From assembly GCA_019410665.1 (NCBI GenBank), contig DXSD01000117.1, forward strand, positions 1 through 5,143: a DNA stretch of 5,143 nucleotides, in the 5' to 3' direction. Within the stretch, counting starts at the first letter, position 1; each line of letters opens with the position of its first letter. Below the pieces are notes generated by a model. It worked only from the letters and a program-made list of their open reading frames with translations. It made no database searches and was not told the origin of the DNA. Position numbers and translations under genes: made by a program. Source of the DNA: Fusobacterium sp. (lineage in GTDB: Bacteria > Fusobacteriota > Fusobacteriia > Fusobacteriales > Fusobacteriaceae). Of the stretch, positions 1 to 4,815 are shown piece after piece.

Positions 1-461
1 TGAAAATGGGAGAGGAATTTAAAAGAAGATTTGAAGGAGTAGAAATTAATAAAATCCTTACTATTGAAGCTTCTGGAATTGCTATTGGACTTGCAGCTGC
101 TTACGCTTTTCACGTACCTTTAGTATTTGCTAAAAAGAAAGTACCATCTACAATGTCAGATTTTTATACTACAAAAGTTTTTTCATTTACTAAAAACCAA
201 GATTACACTATATGTGTAGGAAAGGATTTTTTACAACCTCAAGATAAAGTGTTAATAATAGATGATTTTCTAGCTATGGGAAATGCTGTTTTAGGATTAA
301 AGGAGCTTGTAGAGATGGCTGGAGCTCAAGTAATGGGAGCTGGAATAGCTGTAACTAAAGGATTCCAAGGGGGAGAAAAAATGTTAAAAGAGCAGGGAAT
401 AAGAGTAGAATCACTAGCTGTTGTAGACTCACTAGAAAATGGAGAAATAAATTTTAGATAA
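1..461 (+). CDS. xpt: Xanthine phosphoribosyltransferase, 3' part (5' end outside window)
   Basis: This cytoplasmic purine-salvage enzyme transfers ribose-5-phosphate from PRPP to xanthine to give XMP. The PRPP-binding motif VLIIDDFLAMGNA is intact at about residues 82-94, counted from the ATG at position 6. IEASGIA (20-26) and the ending RVESLAVVDSLENGEI also match the family; the order and spacing follow Bacillus subtilis Xpt (194 residues) as I remember it. The ATG at position 6 is internal, not the start. It aligns near residue 38 of the Bacillus protein, and the frame stays open to the left edge (codon AAA at 3-5), so about 35 N-terminal residues lie outside the window. No terminator separates the stop codon from the next promoter, which begins 7 bases later. 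In Firmicutes xpt is often controlled by a purine riboswitch, but the region that would show one is not in view. Confidence in the family is high. Confidence 0.93.
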   Translation, partial: KMGEEFKRRFEGVEINKILTIEASGIAIGLAAAYAFHVPLVFAKKKVPSTMSDFYTTKVFSFTKNQDYTICVGKDFLQPQDKVLIIDDFLAMGNAVLGLKELVEMAGAQVMGAGIAVTKGFQGGEKMLKEQGIRVESLAVVDSLENGEINFR

Positions 462-467
462 AAAAAC

Positions 468-496
468 TTGACAAAAATATAATATAGGTGTATTAT
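468..496 (+). promoter_or_regulatory. Sigma70-type promoter of the histidine leader and ABC operon
   Basis: TTGACA at 468-473 is a perfect -35 hexamer. It is followed by exactly 17 bases and TATTAT (491-496), a 5/6 match to the -10 consensus. Transcription would start near 502-504, about 25 bases before the leader-peptide start codon. The -35 begins 7 bases after the xpt stop codon, so the operon has its own promoter but could also receive readthrough from xpt. Confidence 0.85.
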
Positions 497-528
497 AACA
501 CATATAAAAATTTTAAAAGGAGATTATT

Positions 529-588
529 ATGAAAGGAAATTTTGTTTTACTAAATTTAACTACAATACATCATCACCATCATAGGTAG
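529..588 (+). CDS. Histidine-rich attenuator leader peptide (19 aa)
   Basis: This short reading frame encodes MKGNFVLLNLTTIHHHHHR. Five consecutive histidine codons (CAT CAT CAC CAT CAT, 568-582) are followed by one AGG codon and TAG (586-588). A strong ribosome binding site, AGGAG at 518-522, lies 6 bases before the ATG, so translation is plausible. The layout parallels enterobacterial HisL, whose run of seven histidines senses charged histidyl-tRNA; here the run sits at the extreme C-terminus. The peptide itself probably has no function; the act of translating it would set the ribosome position that selects the RNA fold downstream. The AGG codon is rare in AT-rich genomes of this kind and could add a short delay before the stop. 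The sequence resembles a purification tag, but its native ribosome binding site and matched downstream RNA structure argue against vector sequence. Confidence 0.88.
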   Translation: MKGNFVLLNLTTIHHHHHR

Positions 589-660
589 AGAGTTTGTTAT
601 GTGAAAGTTGTTTCATAGATACAGACTCTGATTGGCATGCAAATTAAGAGGAGTGTATCT

Positions 661-711
661 ATGATGGTAAAGCAGAAAGATTTCATAATTAAAGTAAAGC
701 CATCTGGATAA
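661..711 (+). CDS. Possible second leader ORF (16 aa) across the terminator arm
   Basis: This small frame encodes MMVKQKDFIIKVKPSG. It is preceded by AGAGGAG (647-653) with 7 bases to the ATG, a ribosome binding site as good as those of the real genes nearby. Its start codon lies in attenuator segment 3, and its stop codon (709-711) lies in the terminator loop. The start and binding site are partly paired in hairpin 2:3 (AGAG at 647-650 can pair with CTCT at 626-629). Hairpin 1:2 uses that same CTCT, so the site would be freed when 1:2 forms. A ribosome on this frame would sit on the terminator's 5' arm. It has no histidine codons and no recognisable product. It may be a chance result of purine-rich RNA, so confidence that it is translated is low. 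Confidence 0.3.
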   Translation: MMVKQKDFIIKVKPSG

Positions 712-727
712 AACAGATGGCTTTTTT
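696..727 (+). terminator. Intrinsic terminator of the histidine attenuator
   Basis: An 11-base-pair stem, AAAGCCATCTG (696-706) with CAGATGGCTTT (714-724), encloses the 7-base loop GATAAAA. It runs into six T residues at 722-727. It lies between the leader peptide and the first transporter gene, 27 bases before that gene's ATG, so it would switch off the whole operon when folded. Its 5' arm and loop (699-710) are also the target of the antiterminator segment at 656-668. Confidence 0.9.
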
Positions 728-754
728 ATTTAAATTTTATAAGGGGGAATTAAA

Positions 755-1516
755 ATGAAAAAATTAATAATGTGTTTAATGTTAATGGTGAGTGTTTTTG
801 TAAGTTCTTTTGGTGCTGATAATTCTTTAGAAGATGTTAAGAAAAAAGGATATTTTGTTGTTGGATTAGATGCTACTTTTGCTCCTATGGGATATAGAGA
901 TGAAAGTGGAGAAATAGTAGGATTAGATATTGATTTAGCTAAAGAAGTAGCTTCAAGAATGGGAGTAGAGGCAAGATTTAAACCATGTGAATGGGATGCT
1001 ATAATATTTGATCTAAGAAGTAAAAATATAGATATGGTATGGAATGGAATGACTATTACTCCAGCTAGAAAAAAACAAGTAGTTTTTACTAAACCATATC
1101 TATCTGATAATCAAATAATTTTCACTAGAAAAGGAGAACCTCAAGCAAAAGTTCAAGACTTAGCAGGAAAAGTTGTAGGGGTACAATTAGGAAGTTCAGG
1201 AGCTCAATCAGTAGAGGACAATCCAATTAGAAGTGAGATAAAAGAGTTAAAAAAATACGCTACAAATGTTGAAGCTCTTATGGATTTAGAAGCTGGAAGA
1301 TTAGATGCAGTAGTAATGGATGAAATTTCAGGAAAATATTACAATGCTAAAAAATCAACTCTTAACTATTCAGTAGAAACTTTAGCAGAAGAAAGTTATG
1401 GAGTAGCACTTAGAAAACAAGATAAAGCTCTTGTAGAAGAAATCAATAAACAATTAGATGCCATGAAAGCTGATGGAACATTTGAACAAATAAAAGCAAA
1501 ATGGTTAGGTAAATAA
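755..1516 (+). CDS. Periplasmic amino acid-binding protein of an ABC importer (family 3; predicted histidine)
   Basis: This family 3 solute-binding protein (253 aa) captures an amino acid outside the inner membrane and delivers it to the permease encoded next. Residues 1-20 form a signal peptide: two lysines, a hydrophobic core, then SFG, with likely cleavage before Ala21. There is no lipobox cysteine at the cleavage site, which fits a free periplasmic protein. Family landmarks include GLDIDLAKEV (56-65), TPARKK (102-107) and the C-terminal ADGTFEQIKAKW. Aligned with E. coli HisJ from memory, at a constant offset of 28, the ligand contacts Asp11, Arg77 and Asp161 fall on Asp39, Arg105 and Asp189. 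HisJ Leu52 becomes Trp80, and the serines near 69-72 become Asn97, Gly98 and Thr100. These residues fit a polar or basic amino acid but do not single out histidine; that prediction comes from the upstream leader. The binding site AAGGGGG ends 7 bases before the ATG. Confidence 0.92.
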   Translation: MKKLIMCLMLMVSVFVSSFGADNSLEDVKKKGYFVVGLDATFAPMGYRDESGEIVGLDIDLAKEVASRMGVEARFKPCEWDAIIFDLRSKNIDMVWNGMTITPARKKQVVFTKPYLSDNQIIFTRKGEPQAKVQDLAGKVVGVQLGSSGAQSVEDNPIRSEIKELKKYATNVEALMDLEAGRLDAVVMDEISGKYYNAKKSTLNYSVETLAEESYGVALRKQDKALVEEINKQLDAMKADGTFEQIKAKWLGK

Positions 1517-1535
1517 TAAAAAAAGGAGATAAAGA

Positions 1536-2162
1536 ATGGAAAATAATATTTTATTTATATTGCAGGGGTTGGGATTAACAGTAAAGTTATACATAATTAC
1601 AATGGTGTTTTCACTACCATTAGGAGTTATTCTTTCATTGGGAAGAATATCAAAAAATTCTCTTTTAAATAATGGAATACAAGTTTATACTTGGATTTTT
1701 AGAGGAACACCATTATTATTACAACTATTCTTTGTATATTATGGATTACCTGTAGTAGGAATTACTTTATCTCCTTTTACAGCTGCAGCACTTACTTTTA
1801 TAATCAATTATACAGCATATTTTTGTGAAATATTTAGAGGAAGTATTTTAGGTATAGATCAAGGTCAATATGAAGCTGCTAAAGTTTTAGGAATGAGTTA
1901 TTGGCAAACTATGATAAGAATAATAGTTCCTCAGGCTCTTATTACAGCATTACCACCTCTAGGTAATGAAGCAATAGCCCTAATAAAAGATACATCTCTT
2001 ATATCAGCTATAGGAATGGCAGAGATACTTAGAAATTCAAGAGAGATAGTAACTAGAGATTTCTCAATAACTCCATTTGTTATTTGTGCAGCAGTATATT
2101 TAATACTTTCAACTGTGGTAGTAATTTTCTTTAAGAGAATGGAGAAAAAGGTGATGATATAA
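1536..2162 (+). CDS. Polar amino acid ABC transporter permease (HisM/GlnP type)
   Basis: This integral inner-membrane subunit (208 aa) forms the translocation channel. Hydrophobic segments lie at roughly 7-36, 57-79, 82-100, 135-160 and 178-199. FRGTPLLLQLFFVYYGLP (56-72) is typical of the family. The EAA loop EAAKVLGMSYWQ (113-124), with its conserved glycine at 119, docks onto the ATPase; it leads into PQALITALPPLGNEAIALIKDTSL. The length is normal for the family. AAGGAG (1523-1528) precedes the ATG by 7 bases, and the gene starts 19 bases after the binding-protein stop codon. The stop codon overlaps the ATPase start as TAATG, so translation of the two is probably coupled. Only one permease gene is present, so a homodimer is inferred, unlike the HisQ/HisM heterodimer of enterobacteria. 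Confidence 0.93.
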   Translation: MENNILFILQGLGLTVKLYIITMVFSLPLGVILSLGRISKNSLLNNGIQVYTWIFRGTPLLLQLFFVYYGLPVVGITLSPFTAAALTFIINYTAYFCEIFRGSILGIDQGQYEAAKVLGMSYWQTMIRIIVPQALITALPPLGNEAIALIKDTSLISAIGMAEILRNSREIVTRDFSITPFVICAAVYLILSTVVVIFFKRMEKKVMI

Positions 2163-2806
2163 TGATTATAAAGATAAGAGATTTGTATAAAAATTATGAA
2201 GGAAATATAAAAATATTAAAAGGTGTAAACTTAGATATTGAAAAGGGAGAGGTTATCTCTATAATAGGAGCTTCTGGAGGAGGGAAATCAACTTTACTTA
2301 GATGTATGATAGGACTAGAAGAGATAGATGGTGGAACTGTAGAAACTCCAGATAGAAAAAAGATGGGTATGGTATTTCAATCTTTTAACCTTTTTCCACA
2401 TAAAACAGCTTTACAAAATATTATGGAATCTTTAGTTGTTGTGGATAAAATGCCTAAAGAGGAAGCTAAAAAAATTGGATTGGAACTTTTAGAGAGAGTA
2501 GGATTAAAAGAGAGAGCTAATTTTTATCCTAAAGCACTTTCAGGAGGACAAAAACAAAGAGTAGCTATAGCAAGAGCTATGGCAAAAAATCCAGAGGTAT
2601 TATTATTTGATGAACCTACTTCAGCTTTAGATCCAGAGATGGTAAATGAGGTATTAAACGTAATACAAAATTTAAGAGATACTACAGATATGACAATGGT
2701 TATTGTTAGTCATGAGATAGATTTTGTTAATAAGATATCTGACAGAATTGTAGTAATGGAAAATGGAAATATAAAAGAGATTAGAGAAAATAAAAAAAAT
2801 AATTAA
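2162..2806 (+). CDS. Polar amino acid ABC transporter ATPase (HisP/GlnQ type), short form
   Basis: This cytoplasmic ATPase subunit powers import. All catalytic motifs are present in order: Walker A GASGGGKST (36-44), Q-loop in VFQSFNLFPH (71-80), signature LSGGQ (127-131 region) followed by KQR, Walker B VLLFDEP (146-152), D-loop SALD (154-157) and H-loop His184. At 214 residues it is shorter than E. coli GlnQ (240) or HisP (about 258). Compared with GlnQ from memory, about 15 residues are missing between the end of the Walker A helix region and the Q-loop, where GLEEIDGGTVETPDRKKMG leads almost directly into MVFQ. The usual C-terminal tail is also cut to a charged stretch ending in KKNN. The third glycine in Walker A replaces the usual serine of GPSGSGKST, a tolerated change. 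The start codon shares one base with the permease stop codon. It is the last gene of the operon. Confidence 0.93.
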   Translation: MIIKIRDLYKNYEGNIKILKGVNLDIEKGEVISIIGASGGGKSTLLRCMIGLEEIDGGTVETPDRKKMGMVFQSFNLFPHKTALQNIMESLVVVDKMPKEEAKKIGLELLERVGLKERANFYPKALSGGQKQRVAIARAMAKNPEVLLFDEPTSALDPEMVNEVLNVIQNLRDTTDMTMVIVSHEIDFVNKISDRIVVMENGNIKEIRENKKNN

Positions 2807-2816
2807 AAGATAGAAT

Positions 2817-2868
2817 AAATAGGCTAGAAATTCTTAAATTTTTATATTGGAAGAGTAGCCTATTTTTT
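2817..2868 (+). terminator. Intrinsic terminator of the ABC transporter operon
   Basis: A 10-pair stem, AAATAGGCTA (2817-2826) with TAGCCTATTT (2856-2865), is followed by a T tract (2863-2868). The 29-base loop can be shortened by an inner pairing of TTCTT (2831-2835) with AAGAG (2851-2855), one of whose pairs is G-U. It begins 11 bases after the ATPase stop codon, which marks the operon's end. Confidence 0.82.
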
Positions 2869-2922
2869 ATACTATATATTCAAAAAAGAATTTTTATAAA
2901 AAATATAAATTGAAAAATAATT

Positions 2923-2932
2923 TACAATTGTA
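2923..2932. repeat. 10-bp perfect palindrome next to a -35 element
   Basis: TACAATTGTA is a perfect palindrome that ends 2 bases before the proposed -35 hexamer at 2934. A regulator or activator site is possible, but short palindromes are common in DNA this AT-rich. No function is assigned. Confidence 0.35.
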
Positions 2933-2933
2933 C

Positions 2934-2962
2934 TTGACTTTAAGCTTTTTATATGATAAGGT
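2934..2962 (+). promoter_or_regulatory. Probable promoter of the PEPCK-like gene (extended -10)
   Basis: TTGACT (2934-2939) is a 5/6 match to the -35 consensus. Seventeen bases later lies TAAGGT (2957-2962), which keeps the first, second and last -10 bases. It is preceded by TGA (2954-2956), the TGn of an extended -10 promoter. Because it follows a terminator and precedes a single gene, a promoter is expected here. The weak -10 core makes the exact position uncertain. Confidence 0.55.
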
Positions 2963-2981
2963 ATATCTAGAATATATCTTA
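2957..2981. repeat. Inverted repeat over the -10 and transcript start: candidate operator or 5' hairpin
   Basis: TAAGGTATAT (2957-2966) pairs with ATATATCTTA (2972-2981) as ten base pairs, one of them G-U, around the 5-base loop CTAGA. The repeat covers the proposed -10 element and reaches the first base of the AGGAGG ribosome binding site (2981-2986). It could be a repressor operator, or a hairpin at the start of the mRNA that limits ribosome access. The sequence does not distinguish these. Confidence 0.45.
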
Positions 2982-2995
2982 GGAGGAATTTTACA

Positions 2996-4732
2996 ATGAG
3001 ACAAGAAGCAACAATCAATAGAAATAGCATTACAATAAATTTTACAGTTAAATTTTGTAATAATGCTGAATCATTATTAGAAAGTGATGGATTTAAAAGA
3101 GTTTTAACTGCTTTTATAGAGAAAATTGAAAAGAAGGAAACACCAGTATATCTTTATATTAGAGATTGTTGTGGAAAGAATGTAAATCTAGTTCAGGAAA
3201 TTACAAAAATTTTCAAATTACTTATAGTTTTAGAAGCTGAAGAGGTAGCAAAATTAGATGAGAAATATGCAAGATTATTAGAGGATAGAAATACCTTTGT
3301 TGAATTTATAGAAAATTTATACACATTTTGGAGAAAATATGAGAGATATGCAATAGTTAGAAATAGCAAAAAGGGAGAAGGACTTCAAAATGTAAACTTT
3401 ATAGATGCTATAAATAACTTTAAAAATCTTATTCTTAGTACATATAGAAAGATAGAGGAAACTGTTATGGGATATAAGCATAGAGTTTATAGACAACTTA
3501 GTGCTGGTATCAATGCTGGAATTATCTTAAATGATATGAATAGAACTTGTCCAGCTGAGTACTCTTTCTTAGAGAGAATACCTTTTATTGAAACAATAAT
3601 ATTACAACCACCATTTATAACTTATCCTAAAAGAAACACAAGAACAGGAATATTCAAAGAGGTTTATGAAAATCCTTTAAAGGATATTTGTATAAATGAA
3701 GAAAACTGGTTCTGTTATCCAGCAAAAGTTGGAGAATCTCTTGCTTTTATCTATTTTAATAGATTCTTTATGTCACAGGGAATAGCTCTTTGTAATCTTT
3801 TTGAGCTTGCAAGAGAAGAGGAGTATAAAAATAGAAAACCAGATATCATATATGTATATGGTGTAAAAGATTATGATAATGAGATGAAAACAGTATTTTA
3901 TGATGATAAAGAGAATAACATGCTAATTGGATATGCTAATTATGGTGAGGATATAGATTATTTTGGATATATGAAAAAGATGATTTTAACTCTTCATAAT
4001 CTAAGAATGATTCAAAAAGGTGGACTTCCTATACATGGAGCTATGGTAAATATTGTCATGAAAAATGGAAAAAAATACAATGTAGTTATTATGGGAGATA
4101 GTGGAGCTGGAAAATCAGAAAGTTTAGAGGCGTTTAGAAACTTAAGTGAGCAATATGTAAAGGATATGAAGGTTATATTTGATGATATGGGAACACTTCT
4201 TTTAAATCCTAAAGGTGGAGCTCCATTAGGTTATGGAACTGAGATAGGAGCCTTTGTAAGACTAGATGACCTAGATACTGGTTATGCTTATAAAGAGATA
4301 GATAGAAGTATATTTATGAATCCAGATAAGAAAAACTCAAGAATTATTATCCCTATATCATCATATGCAGATATTATGAGAGGATACCCAATAGATTTCT
4401 TTTTCTATGCTAACAACTATGATAGTGCTGAAGAAAACGAATTAGAATTTTTCACTTCGATAGAAGAGGCAATAGATGTATTTAAAGCTGGTAGAAGAAT
4501 GGCTAAAGGAACTACAAGTGAAGTAGGGATAGTAGATTCTTACTTTGCAAATCCATTTGGTCCTGTTCAAAAACAAGAAGAAACTAATATCCTAATTGAA
4601 AGATTCTTTAAGGAGATGTTTGCTAAAGGTGTAAAAGTAGGACAAATAAAAACTCAATTAGGTATAAAGGGAATGGAAAAAGAGGGACCAATGAGAGCTG
4701 CTCAAAAGTTATTTGAATTAATAAAAGATTAA
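2996..4732 (+). CDS. Divergent ATP-type phosphoenolpyruvate carboxykinase-like P-loop protein
   Basis: This 578-residue cytoplasmic-type protein has no signal peptide or membrane segment. Its C-terminal half follows E. coli PckA (compared from memory). MKK (326-328) is followed 19 residues later by His347, the same spacing as PckA Lys213 to His232. The P-loop is GDSGAGKS (367-374), a kinase-2-like FDD ends at 397, and NSR at 447-449 matches the NTR containing Arg333. KAGRRMAKGTTSEVG (497-511) matches the segment around AGTE-G. The P-loop also resembles HPr kinase, which shares the fold. The N-terminal 200 residues are unrecognised; I see no counterpart of the substrate arginine motif GRSPKDK, and about 80 C-terminal residues, including the NTGW region, are missing. 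It could make oxaloacetate or PEP, or be a repurposed kinase. AGGAGG sits 9 bases before the ATG. It appears monocistronic, with its own promoter and terminator. Confidence 0.72.
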   Translation: MRQEATINRNSITINFTVKFCNNAESLLESDGFKRVLTAFIEKIEKKETPVYLYIRDCCGKNVNLVQEITKIFKLLIVLEAEEVAKLDEKYARLLEDRNTFVEFIENLYTFWRKYERYAIVRNSKKGEGLQNVNFIDAINNFKNLILSTYRKIEETVMGYKHRVYRQLSAGINAGIILNDMNRTCPAEYSFLERIPFIETIILQPPFITYPKRNTRTGIFKEVYENPLKDICINEENWFCYPAKVGESLAFIYFNRFFMSQGIALCNLFELAREEEYKNRKPDIIYVYGVKDYDNEMKTVFYDDKENNMLIGYANYGEDIDYFGYMKKMILTLHNLRMIQKGGLPIHGAMVNIVMKNGKKYNVVIMGDSGAGKSESLEAFRNLSEQYVKDMKVIFDDMGTLLLNPKGGAPLGYGTEIGAFVRLDDLDTGYAYKEIDRSIFMNPDKKNSRIIIPISSYADIMRGYPIDFFFYANNYDSAEENELEFFTSIEEAIDVFKAGRRMAKGTTSEVGIVDSYFANPFGPVQKQEETNILIERFFKEMFAKGVKVGQIKTQLGIKGMEKEGPMRAAQKLFELIKD

Positions 4733-4749
4733 GAGATAGTAGGGAAAAT

Positions 4750-4815
4750 AAAACCTCTCTTGATTATTAGTTAATTATGTCACATAATTATATTAATATC
4801 AAGGAGGTTTTTTTT
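4750..4815. terminator. Long hairpin, probable bidirectional terminator between convergent genes
   Basis: AAAACCTC-T-CTTGAT (4750-4764, base 4758 bulged) pairs with ATCAAGGAGGTTTT (4798-4811). The stem continues inward, with small bulges, to a perfect 8-pair tip, TAATTATG (4772-4779) with CATAATTA (4783-4790). Eight T residues at 4808-4815 serve the plus strand. On the minus strand the stem is followed by TTTTATTTT, so the convergent gene is probably terminated by the same hairpin. The minus-strand gene's stop codon (4814-4816) overlaps the T tract. Confidence 0.82.

Larger units (their letters stand above)
568..727 (+). promoter_or_regulatory. Ribosome-mediated histidine transcription attenuator
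   Basis: Four mutually exclusive pairings are visible. Hairpin 1:2 joins 589-597 to 621-629 (9 pairs, one G-U) and continues inward as 600-606 with 611-617 around a GTTG loop. Hairpin 2:3 joins 613-623 to 654-664 (11 perfect pairs). Hairpin 3:4, the antiterminator, joins 656-668 to 699-710 (12 pairs, two G-U, base 662 bulged). The terminator joins 696-706 to 714-724. The histidine codons (575-587) can also pair with 656-668 (13 pairs, one G-U). Inferred logic: a ribosome stalled on the histidine codons leaves 589-606 free, so 1:2 forms, segment 3 captures the terminator arm and transcription continues. A ribosome reaching the stop codon masks 589-597, so 2:3 forms and the terminator folds. 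Without translation, the histidine codons hold segment 3 and the terminator again folds. All pairings were found by eye without energy calculation. Confidence 0.82.

Noticed and set aside
6..8. ATG at position 6 as the true xpt start codon
   Set aside because: The encoded sequence begins at about residue 38 of the Xpt family, the frame is open to the window edge, and no ribosome binding site precedes it.
568..588. A histidine run followed by a stop codon, resembling a purification tag from a cloning vector
   Set aside because: It has its own leader start, ribosome binding site and promoter, it is not fused to a protein, and its bases are complementary to a segment of the downstream attenuator. 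All flanking sequence looks native and AT-rich.
500..754. T-box riboswitch or other metabolite riboswitch in the leader
   Set aside because: No T-box consensus (AGGGTGGNACCGCG-like) and no recognisable purine, lysine or SAM aptamer core is present. The translated histidine codons explain the leader better.
755..820. Cys7 of the binding protein as a lipoprotein attachment site
   Set aside because: It lies within the hydrophobic core, only seven residues in, with no preceding lipobox. A normal signal peptidase I site after SFG is better supported.
2807..2995. An additional small gene or RNA between the transporter operon and the PEPCK-like gene
   Set aside because: The stretch is accounted for by a terminator, a promoter and short repeats. 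No frame with a ribosome binding site and no tRNA-like fold was seen.
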